A stretch of 64,000 nt of DNA from Sipunculus nudus (GCA_026874595.1 CM049309.1:26601033-26665032); one strand, 5' to 3'; positions 46,246-59,075 are shown, counted from the stretch's first letter. The notes: generated by a model not told the origin, from the sequence alone. Numbers and translations are program-made.

Positions 46246-47459
46246 AAAGGATGAGCCAAATTTGTCATTTGATAAATGGCTTAAGATATGTAATATGTTT
46301 CCAAAACCTTTTTCCTTATTTATTGAATAGACGTCTTAATGTCAAAGTCATGATCTTGTATAAGTTTCCTTCCCACAATTCTTTTGAATTTAGTTCTAAA
46401 AATTATAGGCTGTTTTTGTTTCATGAAATTACGCAGTTTTTTAATCTTTCTGGGAATATAAATCCATCAGTAAATCACATTTTCCTGCATTTTTTTCATC
46501 TTAATTTTCCCTCAAGGCTTTGACCATTTATTTTATCTGAATTCGAACAGACAGAGATTTGCTTGACCTTTCACCTGTATAAAAGCATCTTGAGAAACTG
46601 TTGCGCCGACACTTGAATCAAGCACAGGCAAAATGATGGATTGTAAAACAAGATACGTGACCTACTGTGATAACAAAATTAAATATAAAATAAATTAAAC
46701 ATATTAAATAATTAATTTGATGGTAGCAATATGTAATATAAATGTCTATTTCATCAATAACTAGGAACATCAGTAATCTTGTGCCTTGTTTCGTAGGGGT
46801 GGGGATGTTTTTTAGGGATGGGGATCATTGGCCCCCCTCAATTTTTGGGGAATAAAGCACATACATTTGTACATAGCGATTTTGAGATAAAATTCCTGTC
46901 TTCCCTATCTAGTAATATCATCCTTACCTCAACATTCCTTTGATTATGCATCTCATAAAAAAACAGGATATCACTTGCATTAATGGCCGTAATAAAACAC
47001 CATGAATCTAAGCTTATAGAACTGTCCTGAATGTGCAAATAAAAAAGTGCTGGAATTTGAGCAAAAGTTACTTACATCAGCAAAATATATATACCGTATT
47101 GTGTTGGGTAAATGTTTTTAAGACAATTTTGATATTCTGGGTGGGGGCAATATGATCTTCACTGTGCTTTTGCCCTGGAAAAGGGTCGGTGGGTTAGGGG
47201 GCTTCTGTGCTTACTCTGATAGATTGTGCCCCTCACATTTCCGCAGCAAACAAGGCTCATGTCAGGAATATTTCCCCATGTATCGCTCACATGCGCTGGC
47301 TTTATATCGGTATATTGATACAGCCCTAGTCAGCACCCACTTGACTAAAATATTCTGTTTGTACAGTGTCATTACATACTGTACTATGTCAGTACCTGCT
47401 TAACTAACATGTTGCTGTCTGTGTACAACTGTTTCTTTCTGTACTGTGTCTGCACCAAC
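46246..47459. other. SMAP intron sequence, nothing recognised
   Basis: No repeat with defined ends and no further exon candidate in frame with the flanking SMAP exons. The 90-codon plus frame at 46251-46523 has no recognisable domain. Confidence 0.4.
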
Positions 47460-47657
47460 CTGACTTAAATGTTGCTGCTGCTGTTGGGTTGTGAACATAT
47501 TGCCTCCCATCATATTGAACATCTGAGGTTGCTGTCCCTGCATCATCATCCCCTGTTGATGGGGAGTCTGCATCCCAGGCATGATCCCCATCTGACCCTG
47601 CTGGGCCCCAGCCATGTGACCTCCAGGAATCTGTCCTGCTGCCATCATCATATTTGC
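47460..47657 (-). CDS. SMAP: SMAP-like ArfGAP, internal exon (Gln/Met/Gly-rich)
   Basis: A 198-bp, 66-codon exon. The minus strand reads TATATGCAG then GCAAATATGATG (ANMMMAAGQIPGG), continues through QGQMGIMPGMQTP, QQGMMMQGQQPQMF and NMMGGNMFTTQQQQQ, and ends HLSQ before the donor CAG/GTTGGTGC. Runs of MMxGxMxGMQ are typical of the low-complexity C-terminal half of SMAP1/2, downstream of the zinc finger and the clathrin- and CALM-binding regions. Both ends are phase 0. The donor is GTTGG rather than GTAAGT, as is the donor of the preceding exon. Frames on the opposite strand (47469-47861) and in the +1 register (47404-47742) are shadows. The exon edges are inferred from splice sites and phase continuity, without transcript data. 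Confidence 0.8.
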
Positions 47658-47756
47658 CTGCATATACATATATATAAAAAGAACTTACAAACACAGCATT
47701 CATCTCCAGCTGATAATGCAAGTCTATCTGCAAATTTAACAATATGTTTCAGATTA

Positions 47757-48652
47757 ACAAGAGCAAAGTTGATCTGTGTAACAGATCTAGTATGTCCCCC
47801 ACCTGATGTGGGAATATATAAAAAAAGTTGTGAATACATGTATGAAATTTTAGATGGGTAAATAACAGATTACCTCTGAAACCTTGAAAACTGCATGAAG
47901 GTCATCAATTTTTGAACCTGACCTGCCCTTCATAAGGTATGTCAATGCTGAAAATTTGGTGACTGTGCCTCAAATTCTTATTGAATTATGCCTGATCATT
48001 ATTTTAGAATTATTGCCGTTGTGACCTTAAAAAATGGGTCAAGGTCATCCATGTTTAAACTTGACCTCGCCCTTGATAAGGTTCATCAATGCTGCAAGTT
48101 TGGTGACTGTTCCTCAAATTCTTTTCGAGTTACTGCGTTAACATCATTTTAGCATTTACGCCACTGTGACCTTGAAAAATGTGTCAAGGTCATCCATGTC
48201 CGCACTTGATCTAGCCCTTGATAACGTTCATCAAGGCTGCAAGTTTGGTAACTGTATCTCAAATTCTTTTAGAGTTATTGCATTAACAACATTTTAGTAT
48301 TATCACCGCTGTGACCTTGAAAAATGCGCAAAGGTCATTCATGTGTGAACTTGTCCTACCCTAAATAAGGTTCATCAATGTTGCAAGTTTGTGTTAACAT
48401 CATTTTAGCATTATCGCAGCTGTGACCTGGAAAAATGTGTTAAGGTCATCCATGTTCGAACTTGACCTAGCTCTTGATAAGGTGCATCAATGCTGCAAGT
48501 TTGGTGACTGTATCTAAAATTCTTCGTGAGTTCTAGTGTTAACAAATGTGTTACAGACGGAGAACGGACAGACAGACCGACAGAAAGAGGGACGGATGCT
48601 CACCATTTCTATTTCCTCGCCAATGGCGCCTTGATGATGGCGGGGCCAATAA
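47757..48652 (+). mobile_element. Family C element with five ~140-bp cores
   Basis: It starts ACAAGAGCAAAGTT and the hairpin GATCTGT-GTA-ACAGATC. Five units of 'tgtgaccttgaaaaatg..tcaaggtcatccatg..gaacttgacct..ccttgataaggttcatcaatgctgcaagtttggtgactgt' type sequence follow (near 47900, 48043, 48187, 48325 and 48443). It ends in an ACAG/ACGG-like tract and CGCCAATGGCGCC then GATGATGGCGGGG (48600-48652). Same plan as families A, B and D. Confidence 0.6.
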
Positions 48653-49370
48653 TATTTCCAAAGTATTAGTCTGTTATTTATTATATGCATAATTATGCAC
48701 AGGTATATCATTCATATACAGTTTAAACAAAAATGCTTAGAAAAGAATCAATAATATTTAAACATTTAATTAAAACAGGGTATCATTCATTCATACAACA
48801 AGGAATATAATGTTATATGTTTCATCAAAGCACTGATAGCAATGCATTTACAAAGAAAGCTGCACATGCACTCTTACCTGAAATAATAATTCAGGTTAAG
48901 GGTCATGAAGTAAAGCATGCAAGTCACTGGCAGCCAGGAAGCGGACATAATATACAGGAAGAAATGAGAAAGCGAAAAATAAAATCAACATTCTTTTCAT
49001 TACATTCAAAGTGTCATACATGTCACACCTTTAGCAATGAGACAAGGTGCCAGATAAGGAGCCGGTTAAAATTTCTAAATGAAAATCTCAAACAAGTCAT
49101 ATAAATGGTGTATAACAAATTTTAAAGTTTTCCACTTTGATCTATTATGCTTTTATACTTTTGGTAGCACACTCATGTTGACCTCTACAAGCAAACCCAA
49201 AAATGTTACGATTTTAGGGGTTTTTCTATTTAAGAAATGTCACAGGAACCTTATTTGTCTGCAAGTAATGTATATAATGTCTGTAACAGTATATCTTGGG
49301 AATGGCAAATGATCACCAAACTTTCAGGAATTTTATAGGAATACTAATCAAGTTACCTGTTTGTAAATGC
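48653..49370. other. SMAP intron sequence, nothing recognised
   Basis: The 95-codon plus frame at 48817-49104 has no recognisable domain. No element ends are seen. Confidence 0.4.
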
Positions 49371-50043
49371 GAGCTGCAGGTGTCTTGTGTCACATTTATG
49401 TTAATGCAAGCTTAAGGTGCCTGGTGTCACTTGTATATTAAACAAAGCTGTAGGCGTCTCATTTCACCAGTACATTAACCAAAACTGTAGGTGTCTCATG
49501 TCACTAGTACATTAACCAAAGCTGTAGGCGTCTCATGTCACTAGTACATTAATCAAAGCTGTAGGTGTCCAGTTTGACTTGTATGTAAATCAAAGCTGTA
49601 GGTGTCTAGTGTCACTTGTATGTTAATCAAAGCTGTAGGTGTCTTATGTCACTAGTATATTAATCGAAGCTGTAGGCGTCTCATGTCACAAGTACATTAA
49701 TCAAAACTGTAGGTGTCTCATGTCACTAGTACATTAACCAAAACTGTAGGTGTCTCATGTCACTGGTATGATATTCAAAACTGTAGGTGTCTAGTGCCAC
49801 TTGTATGTTAATCAAAGCTGTAGGTGTCTTGTGTCACTTGTAAGTTAATTAAAGCTGCAGGTGTCTTGTGTCACTTGTAAGTTAATCAAAGCTGTAGGTG
49901 TCTAGTGTCACTTGTATGTTAATCAAAGCTGCAAGTGTCTCAAGTCACTTGTATGTTAATCAAAGCTGTGTCTAATGTCACTTGTTAGTTAATCAAAGCT
50001 GTGGTGTTTAGTGTCACTTGTATGTCAATCAAAGCTGCAGGTT
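49371..50043 (+). repeat. 37-bp minisatellite
   Basis: About 18 units of GCTGTAGGTGTCTAGTGTCA then CTTGTATGTTAATCAAA, with two common variants (CTAGTACATTAA or CTTGTATGTTAA). It lies within the large SMAP intron. Confidence 0.9.
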
Positions 50044-50452
50044 GTGCCATTTATTTTGATCTTCTTATATTTTCCACTTTTTCCCTGATGAGTTGAATTA
50101 ATATTAAAACTTTAAACTTATACATAGTGGTCAGACAAAATAAAATAGAATTATCTTCTTTTTAAAATGGGATATTAATCACTGATCTGAATCATTAAAA
50201 TTGGGTGTAAATGTGACAACCTATGACACAATGGTTGTACATTACCATGTGTTGTTGGGCTCGCATGTGTTTAAGAAATTTAAAGTCAAATTGGTTCAAA
50301 CTTGCAGCATGCCAGGAATGTATGTTTGATTTTACACACATTGCTTTAGCTGATGGTTCAATGCAAAATATATTCTGGTAATTGCTTAGCTTATAAGATA
50401 TTAGTACTTTTTGTCAGTCCCGTAATACCCATTTAACATGCCAAAAAAAGAA
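50044..50452. other. SMAP intron sequence, nothing recognised
   Basis: AT-rich, with no gene or repeat structure seen. Confidence 0.4.
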
Positions 50453-50888
50453 GAACAATGATCCAATGGGTCATAGTACTCAGCTGAACTTTGTAAAATT
50501 TTTGCAAATGCAAAATGTACCTATATCTATTTTTTATATATTAGCATTTGAAAATCTATGAGGAATGGTCCTGCTATTTGGTGATAATCAAACACTAAAT
50601 ATATGAATGCACTCCATATACTGCATGTGCACTTAAATGGACTACATTAAAGATGCAGAAGTCTCCCATGATCAAATATTTGTAAACCTATCAGTTTTCA
50701 ACTATGTGAAGGTAATATGTGTTTCAAATACCCACTGGGAATATATAAAACCCTATATATAAATAAAATAAGGAAGAATATGGAGATGAGCTGTTGTCAC
50801 TCAGCTGAATTCAGGGAAAATTGAACAATGGACAAAATGACTCACAGAGTGATGCCCAAAATTAAGGAAAAAAGCATAAAAATTTAAA
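50453..50888 (+). mobile_element. Family A5 fragment
   Basis: A decayed left end (CCAATGGGTCATAGTACTCAG then CTGAAC) and 'tttgtaaaatttttgcaaatgcaaaatgtac', 'atggtcctgctatttggtgataat'. It matches 62679-63010. Confidence 0.55.
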
Positions 50889-51640
50889 ACAAGTGACCCA
50901 TTGGTCATGACGCTCAGCTGACGCTCATGTTGACAATATGTCCTTGCACAGGCAACTAATTAGGATAATGTAGGTGGCATCATAGTTCATGCATATTAGC
51001 TCAAGTTCATCAAGACCCATAAGCACACCAAATTTAATGACAATCCATTCAGCTGTTCCAGAGGAATCTGGCAATTTGTGGTTATTTTGCATTATTTCTT
51101 GGGTGCTCAAACATGTCCTGTAACTCAGAGAATATAGTTCACAGTGACCTAATTTCAGGTTTCTGAGGAGAACTTTTGAGGAACTCTCAGGTTGTCAAGT
51201 CAGAAGATTCTAGGTACAGTGGTTATGATTTGTGTCCTGTTAACAGATGACCGCATCTAAAAAGATTTCAAAAATAGAGAAATAAATGCTATCCAGGTGG
51301 CGCAACCAGTCTGCAGGAACTGATAAAACCCCATGGTCAATATGCATACAAAAAATCATGGTGATCAATGCATTAGTTGTTCAGATACTGGAGCTTTTGT
51401 ATCAAACTTTTAATTATTCTGGGGGGTACTTCTGAGCCCCATAGCTTGGAGGATATGGGTAACAGAGACTTAATGTCTGGTTTCCCAGAAGATTTTTCAT
51501 GGACCTCCCTGGTTGTCAAGTAAGAAGATTCTAGGTCCAGTGGTTAGGATTTGTGCCCTGTTGATGTACGGATGGACAGGCAGACGGCCGACAGACAAAG
51601 GGTGATTGCTATAGCTCAGATGACTATGGTCGCAGAAATC
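50889..51640 (+). mobile_element. Family A2 element with about two cores
   Basis: The left end ACAAGTGACCCATTGGTCAT then GACGCTCAGCTGACG is followed by core sequence ('gagaatatagttcacagtgacc', CAGGTGGCGCAACCAGTCTG at 51295, 'ggatatgggtaacagagac') and a decayed right end (GACAGGCAGACGGCCGACAG, 'tatagctcagatgactatgg') near 51575-51630. Confidence 0.65.
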
Positions 51641-52440
51641 AGAGTGGGACGCGTGAAGTGAGGCATGGATTAAGTGGCAAGGGGAATAGAGTGAGGTGTG
51701 TTGCATATTAGCATGGATGTTTGCAGCGTAAATGTGAATGTAGGTGGTGCCACCTGTCATAAAATCGAGAAAATTGTCCATCATGTATAAACCTGCAAAA
51801 TTTCAGGTGGATAAGTCAAACCACTGCTGAGATATGAGTGATTTTATCCCAAGGCAGATGAACAGATTGATGCTGTGCATAAGTGGTTGCAGGTGGCGCC
51901 ACCAGTTTTGCCTATGATGAAGAGCTATGTGAGATCTATACACAAGCAAAATTTTGGCCCAATCGGTCAAACAGTTCCCAAGATATGAGCTTGGATGTCT
52001 GCAGAGTAAATGTGAATGTAGGTGGTGCCACCTGTCATAAAATCGAGAAAGCTGTCCAGGATGTATAAACCTGCAAAATTTCAGGTGGATAAGTCAAACC
52101 ACTGCTGAGATATGAGTGATATTATCCCAAGGCAGATGAAAAGATGGACGCTGTGCAAAAATGGTTGCAAGTGGCGCCACTATTTTTAGTGTATGTTATA
52201 AAGCTATCAAAGGGCTACATTTGTGCAAAATTTTTAGCCTGATCGGTCAAACGGTTCCCGAGATATGCGGGTTTATGTGTGGCAACAGATGCACAAATGG
52301 ATGCTGGGCAGCGAGGAAAGGTCAGAGGTCAACCAAAATGCGGGCGCAGCAGTTCATATGTGACCTGATGATAAACCCAATTCGCTTAAAATGCAAATCA
52401 AGTTTTTTCAAACAGTTGAAAGATATAGTTACAGTGATCT
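51641..52440 (+). repeat. Tandem GGTGGYGCCACC units (family D-like)
   Basis: 51725-51860 and 52000-52140 are near-identical ('gtaaatgtgaatgtaggtgg', TGCCACCTGTCATAAAATCG, 'ccactgctgagatatgagtga'). Between and after them are units with GGTGGCGCCACC (51892-51903) and AGTGGCGCCACT (about 52171). 52190-52350 matches the family D interior at 38335-38480. Frames across it are repeat products. Confidence 0.65.
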
Positions 52441-52461
52441 GGGAATTCTGCATCTAAACAT

Positions 52462-52483
52462 TGTGTCTAGACGTCTAGACACA
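52462..52483. repeat. 22-bp perfect palindrome
   Basis: TGTGTCTAGAC followed immediately by its exact reverse complement. It contains two TCTAGA sites around a central ACGT and is followed by another GTCTAGA and a C-rich tract (about 52494-52512). Confidence 0.9.
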
Positions 52484-52684
52484 TTGTCTAGATACCCCCC
52501 CCCCCTCCCCCCAGCCAGGTCAGTTGCCATGGTGATGTCTGAACCCCACATGTTTGTACTGAGTGACCTCTTGACTTGGCTGCTGAAACTCAGCACATTG
52601 TCAAATCTGTTTTCAAATACAGAAAGCCTTTTCCAATTGGCTACAATGTTTATTTAAAACTGTATTTACCCAATCTATTCTTAA

Positions 52685-54484
52685 ACAAGGGACCTATGGG
52701 TCACTGTGCTCAGCTGACGTTAACCTTGAAGGTGAAAATCTAAAATAATATCTAATGGAGATAAAGTGTAAGAGGAAGAGGTTTTAAAGGCCATGGTTGG
52801 TTTATATGATTGGTTTGTATTGATGAGCAAGAAATTGTTGCAAAAAATATTTTGTGACCTGACCATGTGTTTTCTAATGTTGAAACTAAAGCATGTGAGC
52901 AGTTTGTGAACAAATGATCTGTACTATTACCATGATCATTAGTTGGTTTTTTCGAATAACTGTTTCAGTAGTTTACACATTTGTTCAATTGCATCTAATT
53001 TTTTGTATTATATATATTATTAAATATATATGTATTTTTTTTATGAAATGTATACAGTTGAAATATAGCTAATTAACAACATAAAACAGGGCAAACAAAG
53101 CCTGATCTCAAATTCTGCTGAGGCAGGAAAAATATAAAAGTTGATTCATAATTCTCAATTGCATCATCATAAATCTCAATCTTGTCAGATAACACCACAT
53201 CATGCATACAAATGTTTATTTATTTTTTACCACAAAAATATATCTTTTAAATCTGCTAAACAATAAATATCTAAAAATAATACTTGATTTAGATTTCACA
53301 ATTTTTAATTGTGTCTTTATTTATCCATAATGTGCTTCATATTTTATAATAATTTAAGCATACTGATGGGTTCCTTTATATTTGTTAAAATCATTTTTAA
53401 AAGAAAATTTATTTCTTTAAAAATGCTACATTACACAACATTGCATCTTCTGGATTACACCTTGAACTTTTTTCAAGGAAAGTTTTTGCATATCGGAGTG
53501 GAAACAGCATTACAATTAAGGAGATACAGTGAAAACAATAACAATTACTGCATAACACTTCGTGGGTTGGGTTTGCGGGGGGGGGGGGGGGGGGATGATT
53601 TGGGTGGTGATATGAGAATAACTGTACACCTGTCACAGCAGGGGATCTCCCCCAGTGACTGTAATTAATCAGAAACCCTGGCATAGCTGACTTCCAGTGA
53701 CCTGGAGTGGGACCCTGCATCTGTAATCAGAGCAAGTGACTACAGAAAAAAAATCAATAACTAGCTTAATTTTCAAGCTTTTATTTCCAAATTTCAGATT
53801 TAGACAAACTAAACATTTATGTTTACATGCTGTGAAAATTAAATAAATGGTCCTTACAGGAAAAAAACGTGCCATGGTCAAAGTTGGGCAAAATTTAAGG
53901 AACTGATTTTTTTTTTATGCTAATAACTTAAAAAATTTACAAAATTCAGATCTAATTTTGGGTAAACAATTGAATCTTAATTAAACATAGTTATATACTT
54001 GAAAAAATAGACTCTAGTTTCAAAATTTTTCATGTTAAGTGAGTTATTATTTTTCCTGATTTTTTACAAAGTCCAATATGTTTGGGCACATAACTTAGAG
54101 CATTTATACTTTACAGACTTAATTTCTGGCATGTACATAGGAACTATATAGAGGAATATTTATGGTTAATATGAGGAAAAACAGATGAGTGGTTTTGATA
54201 TGAGGCAGCCCTGAAGTGTGAAAATAGGATTTTAATAAAAAATTGAGGTTTTTCCTTAATTTCTCAAAGGAACGAAGTCGCAAAGACCCAGTTTTCGGCT
54301 TGGTAGGAGATCTTGGGGACATCTAACATTATGCTGAATTTTGGATTCCTAGGTCAGACGGTTTCAAAACGTTCCACATCTACGGACGGACAGACTGACG
54401 GACGGACGGACGGACAGACGGACGGACGACGGACAATGGACCACGACTATAGCTCAGATGACTTATAGTCAGCTGAGCTAAAAA
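52685..54484 (+). mobile_element. Family A1 element, copy 3 (~1.8 kb)
   Basis: Complete left end and right-end hairpin with an (ACGG)n tract at about 54383-54432 and an 18-nt G-run at 53577-53594. About 50 bp present in copies 1 and 2 after 'gaggcaggaaaat' are missing. The frames at 53309-53720 repeat those in the other two copies and are not genes. Confidence 0.8.
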
Positions 54485-54589
54485 CAGGCAGAACCCTACC
54501 ATATAATAATTCTTGTAAAGTTTAAACCAATCAGCTTAAGTTTCATCATAAATCAGTGTATAAGCTACAAGAGTTTAAAATTACATTTT

Positions 54590-55095
54590 CGCTTGTAAAA
54601 AACACATCAATGTAGGTTGCGCCACCAATACCTCAAAATCAGATACGACTTTTGTGACAAACATTGGTATAAAATTTGGTGATTATAGCTCAAGCCGTTT
54701 CTGATATTTTAATTTTAGTGTGCTTTTTTGGACAGATGACTAGGTTCAACCTCCTTAACTCGACCAAAAATCCCTGAACTAGAACCATTCGAACAAATTT
54801 GAGAGAGATTGTTCCAGGGACCATTTCTGTGAAATAATGGACAATTTGGCTGGACAGTTTCAGAGAAGAAGATTTTTAAAGGTTTTTAAGCTTTTTCTCT
54901 ATAAAACCTAAATTAATGCAGATACCCAATAATTAGCTCCAGGGCACCATGTGACTAATTCTTACATGTAATTTGGAGCTGCTAGCTCTGACGGTTTCTG
55001 ACTTACAGCCATGGACGGCGGAAAGCCAGCCCTGGACGGAGGACGGCTGACGGACGACACTGCGCCATCGCATAAGCTCACAGGTTCGCTAAAAA
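54590..55095 (+). mobile_element. 5'-truncated family B element
   Basis: Starts within a GGTTGCGCCACC-type core, continues through 'ggtgattatagctcaagccg' and 'gaaccattcgaac' units, and ends GACGACACTGCGCCATCGCA then TAAGCTCACAGGTTCGC and TAAAAA. Confidence 0.6.
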
Positions 55096-55252
55096 TACCA
55101 TAGGTGACACAATGGTGTTATTTGGAATACATTTTCATCCATCCGTACAAAATCCATAAAACATTAGTAATTGCAAGGTAATTCCCTGTTACTCATCAAC
55201 TATCAAATTCCTTTTCTATTGATTTTTTTAAAGTTGTTATTAGAGACATATA

Positions 55253-56180
55253 ACAAGGGACCTATGGGTCACGACGCTCAGCTGTTATATATGATAAAAA
55301 AATATTATTTAGAAATGAGGCACATGCTGGTTTTGTGTGGTAATAAATATAAGCTGTATTATGAGTTGTTGTTAGCTTATGTATGATTTTGATAGTACCT
55401 TTGGAGACGGAAGAGGATTGATTTCATTTATTTTATTAACAAATGGAGTACTACTGTCACACAGATTTTGACTTGGCCATATAACTTATAAGCAGAACAT
55501 ATAATATGAGTTTAACTATTTATTAAAAAAATTACAAATATTGTTCCAAATATAATTTTTATTAAAAATAATAAGAGAATCATATGATTTTTTAAAATGA
55601 AATATAACTGATATGATTATTAAAATAATATTAAAGAATATATTCATGAATGCATTCATGAATACATTTTGAAAGTATTTGCACGAGTATTCATATACTT
55701 CCTTTTTTTCCTGAATTCCCATTCTTTATGCAAGAAATTTTATAATGGAGTACATAATCATATTCGTATTTAAATACAATTACAAAGTTGATGTTGAGAA
55801 TCCAGAATATACAAAATTCAATCATTTAAATAATGATCATAAGTACCTGGTTTTATGGCTTTTATTTATATTAAAAAATAACTGTAAAAAATTCATTTTG
55901 GACTAATTTCACATCAATGTACACACTAGACACAGTAGGAATCTAGATTAATATTATCAACTGCATCTTTGTCTATCATTAATTTCCTTCATATGATCCC
56001 TAATGATTAGTAATGAATAATATGATTTACTTCTTTATCATTAAAATTGAACTGAAAAATGCCATAGGTGACTGCATGGTGTTATTTGGAATATGTGACA
56101 TTCTACCCATCGATACAAGATTCTTATATCATCAGTAACTGCAAGTTAATTTCCTGTTATTATAAACTAACAAGTTACAT
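55253..56180 (+). mobile_element. Family A4 element, uninterrupted copy
   Basis: The left end ACAAGGGACCTATGGGTCAC then GACGCTCAGCTG is followed by the same interior as 41187-44250, but without the A1 insertion and with a single unit of the 100-bp duplication. This makes it the reference empty site for A1 copy 2. Confidence 0.65.
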
Positions 56181-56764
56181 GGTGCTTGAAAACTTGATTA
56201 AAATCTACAGTTTTTGATCAACTGGTTTCAAATTTTTGGTGTTAACAGATGAAATGCTAAAAAAAACATGCTGTGAACATTAAATCCACAGTACTTACAG
56301 GAAAAAAACGTGCCATGGTCAAAGTTGGGCAAAATTTAAGGTACCAATTTTTTATTTTTATTAATATTTTTAAAAATTTAAAAGATTTTCATCTAATTTT
56401 GGGTATACAATTTAATTTTGATTAATTAAAGTTATATTACTGGAAAAAAGGTCCATAGCTTTAACGTTTTTTGTGTTAAGTGATCAAATATCTTTCCTGA
56501 TTTTTTACAAAATGCATTATGTTTGGGCCCATAACTTTTTTAAATTAAATAATACAGACATAATTTCTGGCATGTACATAGGAACTACATAGAGGAAGAT
56601 AAGTGGTTTTGATATTAGGCAGTCCTGAAGTGTGAAAATAGGTTTCAAATAAAAATTGAGGTTTTTCCTTAATTTCTCAAAGGAACGAAGTTGCAAAGAC
56701 CCAGTTTTCGGCTTGGTAGGAGATCTTGGGGACTTCTAACATTATGCCGAATTTTGGATTCCTA
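56181..56764 (+). mobile_element. Family A late-core unit without a right end
   Basis: 'atggtgcttgaaaacttgat', 'aacgtgccatggtcaaagtt', 'gtttgggcccataact', 'gatattaggcagtcctg', 'ggtttttccttaat'. It breaks off at 'attcctaggtctgg' near 56770 without the (ACGG)n tract. Confidence 0.55.
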
Positions 56765-57283
56765 GGTCTGGACTAATACCTTTATTTCACATTCAAGGGA
56801 ATAATACATTTAAGTTTATATATTATTTAAGCATATCCACTTTTTCCATTAAAATAGTTTTTATCTGATTAATTTTTTTTATTTACAAGTTATATACATT
56901 TGTATTAAAAAAACATTGAAAATATAAGTTAAAATATTAGAATTCTTAGTTGCAATCATTATACATCCAGAGTGTAGCTCATATTGGGTCATATTATGCA
57001 TACACATATATTTTTATTATTTTTAAATCACAAATTTTTAAACTGAATTTAAAAGAAAATAATGCCACAATATGGCATCTGCAAGATTATTCCTTGAATC
57101 ACTATTAAAAGTTTTGCACATTGGAGTTTTCAGTACATGCTTAATCTTATTTACCAAAATAAATTATGATTCTGTAAATTTGGTAAAATAAAAACATCTT
57201 TTCAAATAAAGTATACACACTGTTGGTTGAATGAGGGACAAACAATATCATTATGCTAATTACAATCTAAGCTTTAATTTATT
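56765..57283. repeat. Dispersed AT-rich repeat, copy 2
   Basis: Matches 5070-5420 with an extra internal stretch near 56990-57130. Confidence 0.55.
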
Positions 57284-58300
57284 CCTGGAATTAATAGTCA
57301 ATTTCACACCTGGTGAAGTTTTTACTCTTCTCAAGGAAGGAATTACTTATCTGATGAACATCCACACTTTCATAGCAATACACCACTTTGTGGACACAAT
57401 TAAATGTGCACTTTAATCATTGTAACCCTGGTGATAAATACAAAATCTAAAATGTAGCATAGCCAAGAATAAAATGAAATACAGAAAATTATAACATTCA
57501 TCTAGTTAATGCATCATCTGGGGGGGGGGGGGGTGTGCAGGGCAGAGGGGTAGCCTGCTAGTAGTGGCCCAGCTGAGCCAAGACAAGCTGCCTGGGGTGG
57601 GTTACATAATGCAAGTGAAGGCTTTACTACTAGGTGGGCTAGATGTAAACAACACTTGACATGGTGTATGAAAATTTGAATAAAAGCTACTCTTTTCAAT
57701 CAATTCCTTTGAAATTTCAGATTTTAAAAGATTAAATCCTTATGTATATATGCTGTGAAAATTAAATCAACAGTGCTTTCAGAAAAAAAACATGCCATTG
57801 CCAAAGTTGGACAAAATTTAGGGTATTGATTTTTTATTTAAGCTAATAACTTGAAAAATTTGCAAAATTCAGATCTAATTTTGGGTAAACAATCGAATCT
57901 TGATTAAATAAAGTTATATTCCTGACAAAAAGTCTCCAGCTTCAGCAATTCTCATCTTAGGTGAGTAAATATATTTCTTGATTTTTAAAAAAGTGCATTA
58001 TGTTTGGGCCCATAACTTTTTTAAATACACAATACTGACATCATTTCTGGCATGTGCATAGCGAATATATAGAAAAATACGATATTATATATGATCAAAG
58101 TCAGATCAGTGGTTTTGATATTAGGCAGTCTTAAAGTGTAACAATGGGTTTTTAATGGAAAAATAAAGTTTTTCATTGATATCTCGAAGGAATTAAGTCC
58201 TAGTGACCAAATTCTTGGCATGGTAGGGGATTTTGGAGAAATCTAACTGTATGCCAAATTTAAGGAACTTAGAGCTGAAGCTCGGGAGCTGAGCTCTAGC
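57284..58300 (+). mobile_element. Uninterrupted copy of the repeat hit by the 11-kb insertion
   Basis: 57284-57610 matches 7670-7998 and 57611-58270 matches 19097-19760, with GGTTACATAATG present once near 57600. It is the natural empty-site comparator. A poly-G run lies near 57521-57533. Confidence 0.7.
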
Positions 58301-59075
58301 AAACTGCATAACACTAGCAATATGTGACATGGTGCTTGAAAACTTGAATAAAATCTACAGTTTTTGATCAACTGGTTTCAAATTTTTGGTGTTAACAGTT
58401 GAAATGCTAACAAAAACATGCTGTGAAAATTAAATCCACAGCAGTTACAGCGAAAAAACGTGCCATGGTCAAAGTTGGGCAAAAATTAAGGTACCAAAAT
58501 TTTATTTTTGCTAATATTTTAAAAAAATTAAAAGATTTTGATCTAATTTTGGGTATACAATTTAATTTTGATTAATAAAAGTAATATTACTGGAAAAAAA
58601 GTGCTTAGCTTTAACAAGTTTTGTGTTAAGTGATAAAATTTCTTGCCTGATTTTTTACAAAATGCATTATGTTTGGGCCCATAACTTTTTTAAATTATAT
58701 AATACAGACCTAATTTCTGGCATGTACATAGGAATTATATAGAAGATTATTTATAGGAAATATGAGGAAAAACAGATGAGTGGTTTTGATATTAGGCAGT
58801 CCTGAAGTGTGAAAATAGGATTTTAATAAAAAATTGAGGTTTTTCCATAATTTCTCAAAGGAACGAAGTCGCAAAGACCCAGTTTTCGGCTTGGTAGGAG
58901 ATCTTGGGGACATCTAACATTATGCTGAATTTTGGATTCCTAGGTCTTACGGTTTCAAAACGTGCCACATCTACGGACGGATGGACGGACGGACAGACGG
59001 ATGGACGGACGGACGGACGACGGACAATGGACCACGACTATAGCTCAGATGACTTATAGTCAGCTGAGCTAAAAA
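58301..59075 (+). mobile_element. Family A late-core unit with complete right end
   Basis: The same unit as 56181-56764, continued through 'cgtgccacatctacggacgg', an (ACGG)n tract (about 58973-59022) and the right-end hairpin plus AAAAA. Confidence 0.65.

Noticed and set aside
47404-47861. Open frames overlapping the SMAP exon on the other strand and in another register
   Set aside because: Shadows of the Gln/Met-rich exon; low-complexity codons keep several frames open.
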